A stretch of DNA of 64,000 bases from Balanoglossus misakiensis (Eukaryota; Hemichordata): contig CM082587.2 in assembly GCA_040954595.2 (NCBI GenBank), positions 6,944,001 to 7,008,000 of the forward strand, given 5' to 3'. Below, in pieces: positions 1 to 10,952 of the stretch. The first letter of the stretch is position 1; each line of letters opens with the position of its first letter. Both the position numbers and the translations under genes were made by a program. The notes beneath the pieces were generated by a model that saw nothing but the letters and a program-made list of their open reading frames with translations, was not told the DNA's origin and made no database searches.

Positions 1-2385
1 TGAAAAAATGACCATTTTTTGATTTGCGGGAAAGTCGAAAATTTGTCATTTCTGGATGATTTTCATTGGCTATAACCCATGGTTTTTGTGAAAAAATGAC
101 CATTTTTTGATTTGCGGGAAAGTCGAAAATTTGTCATTTCTGGATGATTTTCATGGGCTATAACCCATGGTTTTTGTGAAAAAATGACCATTTTTTGATT
201 TGCGGGAAAGTCGAAAATTTGTCATTTCTGGATGATTTTCATGGGCTATAACCCATGGTTTTTGTGAAAAAATGACCATTTTTTGATTTGCGGGAAAGTC
301 GAAAATTTGTCATTTCTGGATGATTTTCATGAGCTATAACCCATGGTTTTTGTGAAAAAATGACCATTTTTTGATTTGCCGGGAAAGTCGAAAATTTGTC
401 ATTTCTGGATGATTTTCATGGGCTATAACCCATGGTTTTTGTGAAAAAATGACCATTTTTTGATTTCCGGGAAAGTCGAAAATTTGTCATTTCTGGATGA
501 TTTTCATGAGCTATAACCCATGGTTTTTGTGAAAAAATGACCATTTTTTGATTTGCGGGAAAGTCGAAAATTTGTCATTTCTGGATGATTTTCATGGGCT
601 ATAACCCATGGTTTTTGTGAAAAAATGACCATTTTTTGATTTGCGGGAAAGTCGAAAATTTGTCATTTCTGGATGATTTTCATGGGCTATAACCCATGGT
701 TTTTGTGAAAAAATGACCATTTTTTGATTTGCGGGAAAGTCGAAAATTTGTCATTTCTGGATGATTTTCATGGGCTATAACCCATGGTTTTTGTGAAAAA
801 ATGACCATTTTTTGATTTGCGGGAAAGTCGAAAATTTGTCATTTCTGGATGATTTTCATGGGCTATAACCCATGGTTTTTGTGAAAAAATGACCATTTTT
901 TGATTTGCGGGAAAGTCGAAAATTTGTCATTTCTGGATGATTTTCATGGGCTATAACCCATGGTTTTTGTGAAAAAATGACCATTTTTTATAACCCATGG
1001 TTTTTGTGAAAAAATGACCATTTTTTGATTTGCCGGGAAAGTCGAAAATTTGTCATTTCTGGATGATTTTCATGGGCTATAACCCATGGTTTTTGTGAAA
1101 AAATGACCATTTTTTGATTTGCGGGAAAGTCGAAAATTTGTCATTTCTGGATGATTTTCATGAGCTATAACCCATGGTTTTTGTGAAAAAATGACCATTT
1201 TTTGATTTGCGGGAAAGTCGAAAATTTGTCATTTCTGGATGATTTTCATGGGCTATAACCCATGGTTTTTGTGAAAAAATGACCATTTTTTGATTTGCGG
1301 GAAAGTCGAAAATTTGTCATTTCTGGATGATTTTCATGGGCTATAACCCATGGTTTTTGTGAAAAAATGACCATTTTTTGATTTGCGGGAAAGTCGAAAA
1401 TTTGTCATTTCTGGATGATTTTCATGGGCTATAACCCATGGTTTTTGTGAAAAAATGACCATTTTTTGATTTGCGGGAAAGTCGAAAATTTGTCATTTCT
1501 GGATGATTTTCATGGGCTATAACCCATGGTTTTTGTGAAAAAATGACCATTTTTTGATTTGCGGGAAAGTCGAAAATTTGTCATTTCTGGATGATTTTCA
1601 TGGGCTATAACCCATGGTTTTTGTGAAAAAATGACCATTTTTTGATTTGCGGGAAAGTCGAAAATTTGTCATTTCTGGATGATTTTCATGGGCTATATAT
1701 AACCCATGGTTTTTGTGAAAAAATGACCATTTTTTGATTTGCGGGAAAGTCGAAAATTTGTCATTTCTGGATGATTTTCATGGGCTATAACCCATGGTTT
1801 TTGTGAAAAAATGACCATTTTCTGATTTGCGGGAAAGTCGAAAATTTGTCATTTCTGGATGATTTTCATGGGCTATAACCCATGGTTTTTGTGAAAAAAT
1901 GACCATTTTTTGATTTGCGGGAAAGTCGAAAATTTGTCATTTCTGGATGATTTTCATGGGCTATAACCCATGGTTTTTGTGAAAAAATGACCATTTTTTG
2001 ATTTGCGGGAAAGTCGAAAATTTGTCATTTCTGGATGATTTTCATGGGCTATAACCCATGGTTTTTGTGAAAAAATGACCATTTTTTGATTTGCGGGAAA
2101 GTCGAAAATTTGTCATTTCTGGATGATTTTCATGGGCTATAACCCATGGTTTTTGTGAAAAAATGACCATTTTTTGATTTGCCGGAAAGTCGAAAATTTG
2201 TCATTTCTGGATGATTTTCATGGGCTATAACCCATGGTTTTTGTGAAAAAATGACCATTTTCTGATTTGCGGGAAAGTCGAAAATTTGTCATTTCTGGAT
2301 GATTTTCATGGGCTATAACCCAATATAACCCATGGTTTTTGTGAAAAAATGACCATTTTTTGATTTGCGGTTAAGTCGAAAACAT
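1..2385. repeat. 88-bp tandem satellite-like array, about 27 copies
   Basis: Head-to-tail copies of an 88-bp unit fill the left edge and probably continue outside the window. Each unit carries two short inverted repeats: AAAAAATG-AC-CATTTTTT, and CATGGG-CTATAA-CCCATG ending in an NcoI site. Copies are nearly identical. Variants include a 1-bp C insertion near 378 and 1032, a CATGAGC variant near 330, 506 and 1160, a 4-bp TA insertion near 1694, a unit cut to about 37 bp near 970-1005, and a 10-bp insertion near 2323. From about 2385 the sequence degenerates and a fragment in inverted orientation (ATGGGTTATAGC) appears near 2430. No coding capacity. Confidence 0.98.
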
Positions 2386-2399
2386 CAAAATTCCGAAAC

Positions 2400-5100
2400 A
2401 TCAAAATTTCTTCGATTTTTGATAAAAATCATGGGTTATAGCTAAGCTGAATTGTGATCAGACTTTTGATTATTGGCAACTTTCGACCTACTGTTCTTTA
2501 CTTCAGCTACTTTAAAAAATAAATTTAGGTCAATAAGAGACCAGAATTTCTTTCAACAGTTGTAGGTGACCTTTTAGCTAAATGCTTTAAACCTCAACAT
2601 CAGTAGTATGTATAGACAAATACAGATATCGGTTGGTATAGCCAATTAAGGAGAAAGAATTTGCCTAAATTGTGATGACCTTTTACCTATCTTTTCAAAT
2701 GCTAAACTTGAGTGTCAACGAGACGATTGTTTTCAAATCAAGGACCGACTTTTGATCACGTTTTAATAATTATTTTGGCATTGGGCGAATAAAATGACAC
2801 GAGTACCAGATAAGTCTTTTGTTTACTCTATCTTTATTGAATAATTGTTTTAAAAGAACACAAATTCAAAGTGTTAATACAGAGGATAGACACGACGTTC
2901 TGTTGACCTGGATAAAGGAAAAAAAAACATTACCAGTGGAGATTGTGTCGTTTTGTTAAATACTGCTTGAAATCCCCACAGCATCCACGGGTCTTCACTC
3001 GGCCATGAAACATACAAGCACTTACCTCATGTAGTCACTGTTGCATGGCCGGAATATACAACTTGCACACAGACACACACTCACATAAGAAGCACCTTTT
3101 GAACCATTCAAAGTCGGGGGGTTACATGCTCCAGTCAGAATAATTTATAATTGATGCAAGCAGGATACTTTTTTAGGGTCAGTGAGAACTGATTTAATTT
3201 GTTTTCAAATCAAGGACCGACTTTCAAACAACTTTCAATAATTATCTTAGCATTGGTTGAATAAAATGATACAGAGACAAGTTAAATCTTTCGTTTCATT
3301 CTCGTTTTATTAAAAATACAAGAATTCAAATAAACACAGATTTCAAGTTTGAAGACCACAAACAAAAGATATACAATACTTTCTGTGGACTTGACATACA
3401 ACAAAAATCTTATTTTGATATACTCGAATGAAATACAACAAAGCAATACATGTTGACAAGTAACAGATAATTTTCTTAAATCAATTAACATTGTACATCG
3501 AGAGTTTAATTCGGTCAAACAAAGTTTGAAATACAGTAAAATTCTGACTTTCAAAAACGTGAAGGATGCAAAATGGCGGACAATTTATGCGCGAAATGAA
3601 CTGACATTAGATAACTGCCATCATACGATTCCAACAAATGTCCAAACACTGGATTTCACTCTCAATGAAGGGTTAATTATCATAGACTGGGAAATAGGCG
3701 ATCAACAACTTTAAAATTGAATTACAATCAACAAGTGAAAATTGAGATAAATCAACAAACAATAAAAATACAAAAGGTACAATCACAAAAAACATAGATA
3801 ACAATTTTTGTAAGATTACATTGGAGTTATTGAAAAATCAGATTACAAATCTCATAAAAATCTGGAAAGAGTACGTACACAACTTATTTTACTAAAATAA
3901 CAGACACTGGCTAACAGAGACCTATACACTCGCGAGGATGACGGGTGCCAAACAAATCACTGCCTGGTTACACCTGGATAATTTTAATAAAGTTTTATTC
4001 GATATGGGAAAAAGACAAGATTACAAATCTCAAAAACAGGCTAACAGACATACGCACGCCCTAAGATGATCGGTACGGAAATAAACCACACCCAGTTTTA
4101 TCAGTACGTGTATGTTTTTAATAATTTTTTTATTGAAAAATGACGAAAGATTACATATCTCAAAACTATTGCATTAACTATATACGCACGCGCGAAGATG
4201 ATCGGTACGGAAATAAACCACTCCCAGTATTATGAGTGAGTGTGTGTTTTTAATATTTTTTATTGAATAATGACGAAAGATAACATATCTAAAAAAAACT
4301 TGTATTAAGTATTAACTGACGGTCTGAGGGATGAGACCCACCCGCCCCGGGGATTTTATTTATGTCTACATCAGCGACGCGACGGGAAGATGATCGGTAC
4401 GGAAATAAACTACTCCCAGTATTATGAGTGCGTGTATGTTTTTTTTTTTATTGAATAATGACGAAAGATTACATATCTTAAAAAACTTGTATTAAGTATT
4501 AACTGACGGTCTGAGGTATGGGACCCACCCGCCCCGGGGATTTTATTTATGTCTATATAACTTACTTGTTATGAAACTTCATACCATCCACTGGTCTTCA
4601 TTCAGCCATGGAACATACAAACGCTCACCTCATTGTAGGCTAGTTGCATGGCCCAAATATACCGTACAACTTACCGTGACACACACATGCACACACACTC
4701 ACAACAACGAGCCCCTTCCGAAGCATTCAAAGCCGATGAACTTGTTGGTGCCGTAACAAAAATGACCCATGCACCGAGCATGCAGTCATATTGGATCAAT
4801 ATATATTTACATACTTCAGGTTTGTACAAATCTGTTCGCTGAGCTGGCAACCGGCACCAGTCAGAATCAAGTAACTTCGTTCAAAATGGCCACAATGAAA
4901 AAAATACTTGGTTAATACCAGGGCTTACTTGTCCATCTGGCTTGACACATCATGGCATCCACTGGTCCTCACTGGCGGCCTCGGCTTGGTTGCTGGACAT
5001 TATCAGTTCATCCGGTCTTCGCATCTGCAAAAATAAGTAGAAGTACATTTAAATGAATGTCTATTATATCAATGAACATGACAAAGAACTACAATACCGA
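2400..5100. repeat. Low-copy duplicated blocks, mostly non-coding
   Basis: Three nested sets of diverged duplicates are visible. The block near 2725-2850 recurs near 3203-3315 (shared core TCAAATCAAGGACCGACTTT). The block near 2950-3130 recurs near 4560-4745, with a shorter related piece at 4945-4985. A segment with core GATGATCGGTACGGAAATAAA recurs at about 4065, 4198 and 4391, and its partner containing CACCCGCCCCGGGGATTTTA occurs at about 4340 and 4525. AT-rich throughout, and no convincing exon apart from the candidate at 4950-5024. Confidence 0.8.
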
Positions 5101-5410
5101 CTTGTCTAATAAACCGTGCATCTCAGGTCGGGTAACGCAAAAGGAAGGAATTTGTAAATTCAAACGCAGTGAAACACTGACTCGAACTGTTTGACTGTGA
5201 CGCGTGTTCTTTTTTCAGTGCTCGTCGGACGTGTGATTTAGTTGTCCGGAACTTGCTAAAATATAACGTATAGGTTTGGTCAATAACTGAGTAATTGTGT
5301 CTACTTCTGTTACTTTACTTACCGTGGACTTTACAGCAAAAAACAGCGCAGAAACCCTGTCGTTGGGTTGTCTGCGCTCCGCATCAAAATGAAGCCCACG
5401 TGGCCTGATA
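4950..5410 (-). other. Candidate small minus-strand gene end (two exons), unrecognised
   Basis: On the minus strand a good acceptor (TTTTTGCAG) precedes a 75-nt frame at 5024-4950 encoding MRRPDELIM... and ending in SEDQWMP-stop. About 300 nt upstream (5323) is a good donor (CACG followed by GTAAGTAAAG) ending a segment open in the matching frame (RQPNDRVSALFFAVKST) but with no Met of its own. Spliced, the frame reads through the junction without a stop. Related terminal fragments (EDQWM or EDPWM) lie on the same strand near 4585 and 2985, so the last exon may have been duplicated. It could equally be chance or a decayed gene, and no family is recognised. Confidence 0.25.
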
Positions 5411-5549
5411 CTACACTACAAATAACTCTCAGTTTTCTGCAGTCCACCGCCCCATTTACACATTTGCATTCTATTAACATATCTATTGTTCAATTTTCAC
5501 ACCCAACTCTTCTTTTGTTTTCCGGGGCACCTGGTCCTGCAAATATTTT

Positions 5550-5864
5550 CTAATTTGAATACCCAATGATTCTCTGTTTCTCTGACGGTTCATTCCACGA
5601 GTACATCTGAAGAAGGGGACTACATGTTCCCGAAAGCTCATGCTGTAATTTCAACTGTTGATCAAAGAGTGCTTCATAACTTTCATTCATATTGTACAAC
5701 ACGGCAATACTCCGAATTGTCAACATGTCCAAGTAGTCCAGGTGACTCGAACCAATCAGCAACGATATTATTTTAAATATCAGACGATTCCACATCCGAA
5801 ACAGCATTGGGAGGTCCAGATTGGAATGCACAGCGCCACCAGTGGCAGAAATGGGAACACGCAT
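5550..5864 (-). other. Unassigned 104-codon open frame
   Basis: A minus-strand frame starts MRVPISATGG and contains a hydrophobic stretch (FKIISLLIG) followed by a polar segment (NMNESYEALFDQQLKLQHEL). Its composition looks more protein-like than the other frames here, and a possible acceptor lies upstream near 5872 (GTACAG). There is no clear donor, polyadenylation site or family match. It may be an exon of a minus-strand gene beyond EDF1 or chance. Confidence 0.15.
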
Positions 5865-6125
5865 TTCAGAGACCTGTACTATGCACTATTTATGACCGCG
5901 TTTGAAACGCACTGTACGACTGATCTTTGCAGGAAGTAAAGATGAGAGAGTCTGAGAATAAGTGATGAAGCCACAGAGGGTGTTGTCAAATTGTCATAAC
6001 ATATCTGTCATTTTTCTCAACGTTTTTATAAAGCTTTACAAACAAGGTTTTCACCCTTGCCCAATGGAAGTGTGATAAAAAAACACCTTAAAAATCCTGT
6101 GATGTGAACTACCGCTACTAAAAAC

Positions 6126-6131
6126 TTTATT
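6126..6131 (-). terminator. Candidate polyadenylation signal of EDF1
   Basis: AATAAA on the minus strand, 540 nt beyond the EDF1 stop codon. A second AATAAA at 6206-6211 is an equally possible site. Which is used cannot be told from sequence. Confidence 0.35.
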
Positions 6132-6671
6132 CTCCGTTTGGGGGTACGCGCCCCAAAATTACCAAAACCACACAATGCAAGATTGTTTTCAAGTTTGAAA
6201 CATATTTTATTTTTCATTAAAAACATCACTATCAGATTTGCAGTCTTTGGGCAATCTAGTACCACTAAAGTCTTGCCATCCAAGGACATCATGCAAACAT
6301 CGTCCTGTGTCAATATCTGAAAAAAACTACTTGTATACGCACTAATAACTATGCAAATGAGATGCATCTTTATACAATCATGCAAATCAAAAAAGATGTC
6401 GATGCCAGCCATCACATTAAACTGCTCATAATTTAATTGAAACAAAAGAAACATCTACTACTGCGCTCCAAAGTAAATATCTCTTGAGAAAAATATGCAG
6501 AAATAAATTCATATTTTGTCTATGCTACCTAACATCATTTATCCTTGCTACTTTCATGAAGAAACCAAATTTGTAAATTAAAAAATTCTGGGGAGTCGAT
6601 TTTTCACGTGATATTCGTGATTGATACATTGCCAGCACAGAGTGGATGGGAACCATGCTGGCTGGTGTCAT

Positions 6672-9149
6672 TCATTTCTTCTTCTTGGGTCCGGCCGCCA
6701 AAGGTAGGCCTTTCTCCTTCCCGCGCAGCTTTATACCTGTAGAGAAAAAAACCACATCAAGTTTCAAAATCAGTATGGGTTACTTTTATAGAAAGGATCT
6801 TCATACCAGCAAATGTTGTTGTTTTCTTTTTTGAGTGTCATCTGACAAAACTACTGGTCTCTGCAAAATTTGATTGTCTTATGTGAATTGTGCCAAACCA
6901 GGGACTCTAGTTACAAAACATTGTATACAGTCAATGCCAAAAGGCAGTGAGTGTTGTGTCCTAATGACAGCTGTATTGCAGTAGCTGATCATATTAGCCA
7001 GGAGGGCATGCAGAATTTAGTATAAATTTGTAGTTTTCATGGTTTGGTGGGACCGGTGTCAGGCAAAAATACGTGTATGTGCGCATTTGAGTGTGTGGAT
7101 ACACAGCATAGTTTGTGGATATACTGTTAAACACTTTATTTTCGCGAGTTGAAATTTTCGCGATATCGTGAGAGGCCACTGTTTCGCGAGTATTAATTTT
7201 CGCATTCTCTTGTTTCATTCACTGCATTGTTATCTTCAAAAAAAATTACGCGACTTTTTATTTTCACACTATTTTGGCTCTCGCGTATTTTGCGAAAATT
7301 TATTGCTTGCGAAAATAAAGTGTTTTACAGTATCCTGCAGCGACATACCTAAAGCCCGTTCTACTTTGCCCAGGACCTGGTTGTTTGGTATGGCTCTCCC
7401 ACTCTCGTAATCTTGGATCACCTGGGGTTTTTCGTTGATTTTCTGTTGAATTAAAACGAATAACAGTGAGGCCTGCATTAAACTGGACTATACATAACAG
7501 CACACCCACGGTGTGAGACACTCTGCTGGAAATACCACTGAATTGAGATTTTACTGAGCATCAACATCTAAATCAAAGGCTCAAACACACCTCTCTCCTT
7601 TCACTATCATGGTTTTGATACATGCACCTGAGCCACTGAAATCCCAACATTACAATACTTTTCTTTAGGGGATGCGGGACGGGGTAATTAAAACATGCAA
7701 ATACAGTGAATGTACATTGATCTGTTTCACAGTATAGTACAAAACAGAAATCATCACAGCCTGCAGTTTCTAGTGGAATGCCATGCTTTATTTGTTTTTT
7801 AAATTGCATAAGCAGTGAATCAATGGCATGCTCTTTGGTTATCAGAACACACTGCACTCCCTTAGGTCAAAAATTATACCATGAAATGCTTGATACCAAC
7901 TGAAATTAATGTTACTCAGTGTACAGTCCACATGGACAATTTTGGGAGAACTTACGGTGGCTAGTTCCTTCTGGGTCATTTCCTTGTCCTGACGACCTTT
8001 CTGGATCAAACGTCCAACATCCAAACTGACCCGCTCATCTGAAAAATAACGACGACAAAATACGAGCTGTAAAGACGTCAACTCTACAAGCACAGCAGAA
8101 TTAATGATCTGTGAGTGGTTAGCTCTCCACTTGACTTGGATGGTACAGTAACTGTATTGAAATTTGCATCGACATTTCAGTCAACTGTGTACCTTTAACT
8201 CCCCCCCCCCCCCTTCATTCCGAAATTCAACATCTTACACAGAATATTAATCTTAACCCTGCCTACTTACGATGAAGTTCTTCGGTCTCGCGGTCAAGTT
8301 TCGCTGTATCCTTGGCTGATGAGTGTTGCTTGTTGGATGCTGCACTGACTGAAAAGTGACAAGACCAACAATGACAATCACTTGTAGGAAACTACTGTAT
8401 AATCCTTCAACTTGTGATTACGCATTGGACAGTCCAACATGTTGCAAGTTACATGTATGAGCCAAGGAACAATTCTCCTATTTTCAACTGCATATACAAT
8501 GTACAGCACTGCTTCATAACCATAGCCAGCTACCGACTCTTTCGATAGTTCTGACATTTACATATATGCAATTTATTGGCTATAACTAAGCTGAATGGCA
8601 TTAAAGTCTGATAGTTACATTTCTTAGTTGTGTCTATATCCTCTCCCCTTCTCTGGGCTGCATTGATGGCCTGAAAAATAATACACAAAGAATTAGTTGC
8701 AGAATAGTGCACATTTTACACCACATGATTGATATGCATGTGTAATGCAGTTTGGAGTGTCCACATTTGTTAGACATGTAGAAACATTCATGCAATAACA
8801 AAGCGGTTGGCAGAGCTCAGTAAGGAAGAGCAACGGTTTGGTGCCCGGTCCTAATAGAAAGTCGAATGAAAACCTTCATCATTTTCATCTGCACGTGGGG
8901 AGAACAAAGATTCCTATTCCTATACTCCCTACTGTACATGCATGTGATATCTGTGCGAGAGGAAAGGAGTACATTGTAAATATAATCTCTGCCAACGTGG
9001 TCTCAAACCTTTGTCGCGTCGTGAAGTAAACACGCCAAGGTAACAAGACATGACGATATTGCACGCCTTACCTGTTTCGACTTGGCCTGGCTGGCAGTGG
9101 GCGCTTTTTTCCTCAAATATGTCACGGTATCCCAATCAGCTTCGGCCAT
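6672..9149 (-). CDS. EDF1: Endothelial differentiation-related factor 1 (multiprotein bridging factor 1)
   Basis: Transcriptional coactivator of the MBF1 family, known to bridge TBP and bZIP factors and to bind stalled ribosomes. Six exons on the minus strand: 9149-9072, 8670-8619, 8348-8271, 8038-7956, 7442-7349 and 6736-6672. All have GT..AG junctions in phase and give 450 nt, 149 residues; human EDF1 has 148. The start is [15 protein letters not shown], matching the family N-terminus. The MBF1 region (residues 1-70) holds [14 protein letters not shown]. The Cro/C1-type helix-turn-helix (about 80-135) holds [37 protein letters not shown]. The C-terminus is the basic GPKKKK. Introns are 0.3-0.6 kb and intron 5 carries a MITE next to its donor. 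No sign of inactivation. The family call is very secure. Confidence 0.97.
7121..7333. mobile_element. MITE with terminal inverted repeats, in EDF1 intron 5
   Basis: The left end ACTGTTAAACACTTTATTTT and the right end (reverse complement ACTGTAAAACACTTTATTTT) form imperfect inverted repeats of about 25-30 bp rich in TTTTCGCG. A TA dinucleotide flanks both ends, as for TA-targeting elements. Its right end lies 15 bp from the 5' splice site of EDF1 exon 5. The interior has no coding potential. A degenerate relative may lie at 14370-14550. Confidence 0.85.
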
Positions 9150-9620
9150 TTTTGATCTGAAAACTTTTTAAGAGTGCTGTGTCAGAGTATGTTCATTAAA
9201 ACCACCAACAGTTCAAGTATTGCGCGTGTCCGTGCAATCGCTAATGTACAATCTGCCCTGATGTGTGGTCAATATGGCGAACGCAAATGTGATGAAATAT
9301 GGGTAAATGAAGTTGGCTTTGGTATCAAATTTTGTTTCGGATTCGGGTGGAAATCCACGTGGTCTTGTTTGCAACCGTGACCGTTACACAAATGTTAACA
9401 CCTTTGTACTGTGCGATGAATTATATGGCTTTCACGCTACATTTTGTGAAGAAATTAACGTGATTAAAAATTCTGATGAAATGCGCAACTTCAAAGTCGA
9501 CGCGAAATCATAAACCGAATCCGAAACAGAAGCGAACTTCAGCTTGGGCTGTGATGACCCTGCTTTCGGGTCATGTCAACGAACAGAGGTCACCTGGTGT
9601 ATCTCACGTGCACAGGGGGC
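9150..9620. promoter_or_regulatory. Upstream region of EDF1, no gene seen
   Basis: The 470 bp upstream of the EDF1 start hold its presumed promoter and 5' UTR. No TATA box is evident. Short open frames here match no family and conflict with one another. Confidence 0.4.
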
Positions 9621-9624
9621 ATAC

Positions 9625-9890
9625 GTGGGAATAATAATAATATCTCTCACACAAATTCGTGTGGCCCATAATAACTGCTTCAGAAGGCTTCTTAATCTTT
9701 CCAGGCAATGTAGTATTATAGTGCCATGTTTGTCATTCACAGGGTTATTGCATAAAAGTGTTTTTAATTTCTGAGAATATACTAATTATTGTACATGTAC
9801 TTGTAAGCTTTGTGTTTATCTGTGTCATGTATTTATATATGTATATTTTATGGGCCTGGAGCCTGATTCAAATAAAGAAAGAAAGAAAGA
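9625..9890 (+). mobile_element. 5'-truncated non-LTR retrotransposon 3' end
   Basis: A frame ending at the TGA at 9772-9774 contains TQIRVAHNNCFRRLLNLSR, resembling the conserved RVAYNN.FR.LL segment near the C-terminus of many LINE ORF2 proteins. It is followed by about 95 nt of 3' UTR, the phrase GGGCCTGGAGCCTGATTCAA, an AATAAA and a (GAAA)n tail ending at 9890. Everything upstream of the C-terminal segment is missing, as in a typical dead truncated insertion. The clade is unresolved. Confidence 0.7.
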
Positions 9891-10819
9891 TATAATGCAT
9901 GATGAGAAGTGTGCTAGTAGTACAGCCTCACACACAGGAAATGAGTTAAAACCTTTATTCTCCGTATTGTGAAAAATTATCAACATTGCACAATTCAATG
10001 TACACATTTGACAAAAAGTGGTTTCGTTTTCTTCTGAAATAAGCTTAGTGAAAGTGAACATATTTACAGTAAAATATAACTTGTGAAAAAGATTTGAAAT
10101 AACTTGAAACGTCTGTCTCCAAATCTCTACTTCTCCAAATCCGTAATAATTGGATATAGTACAACTAACCCTTTGCCCTTTGAGTATTTATCTGGCTAAT
10201 AATGTCCCACCCTAAACTTCCATAATTTCACAGAAATTCCATAAAATTACACTATTCTTTCATATGTCATCTCATGTGACATCGTTTCTGTCAAAAATCA
10301 CCCATCCCATCCCAGCCCAGCCCTATTCCTTCAAAAAATGAACATATATTCCAACTTCAAATTTGTATTTTATAGTCAGCTGTGTTTAGACATTCTTCTA
10401 TAAACACATTTACACTTAAAATTAAACGGACAATTTCACATTTTGTCTTTCAATAAAAAGTTTTATGAATGATTGCTTTCGTAACATTAGCCACGAAAAA
10501 AATATCTGGTGCTGGTCACGGCTGATGCCAGCCTGCCCTCTTTCATATGAAAACTTCTTTCAAGTGGACATGAATTGCAAATACATTGTACAGTTCATTT
10601 GCAGGGGGGTGGGTTGATATAGCCTAAGCTTATACGATACAATCCAGCCAACGTTTAAGCAAAATATTAATGCGCATTCCTGAAGTTATCCCTTTTCTGT
10701 AATATCTGAATTGATCATTTTCCGAACTCAGCAAGATCCTGCGGTAGTTTATAAGGAGGCCATTATTCTCATGCAACACAGGACAAAAAACACATGGCCT
10801 ATCAATTTTTACAGCTTCT

Positions 10820-10952
10820 GTTAACTCCTAGCTGCAATGATTGTAGCGGGTGCTGCCAGGTTGACTGGTCTGGTGTTCGCAGCGCTTAGGGTGGGGCTGC
10901 GAACACCAGTCAACCAAGTAGCACCCGCTGCAATCATTTGCAGCTAGTTAAC
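10820..10952. mobile_element. Hairpin-forming element (MITE-like inverted repeat)
   Basis: Two arms of about 60 bp, GTTAACTCCTAGCTGCAATG... and its imperfect reverse complement ending ...TTGCAGCTAGTTAAC, surround a short centre. Both arms contain GTTGACTGG and GGTGTTCGCAGC, so the segment can fold almost end to end. Confidence 0.8.

Noticed and set aside
1-2385. CRISPR-like regular array
   Set aside because: Units are contiguous 88-bp tandem repeats without unique spacers, in animal DNA.
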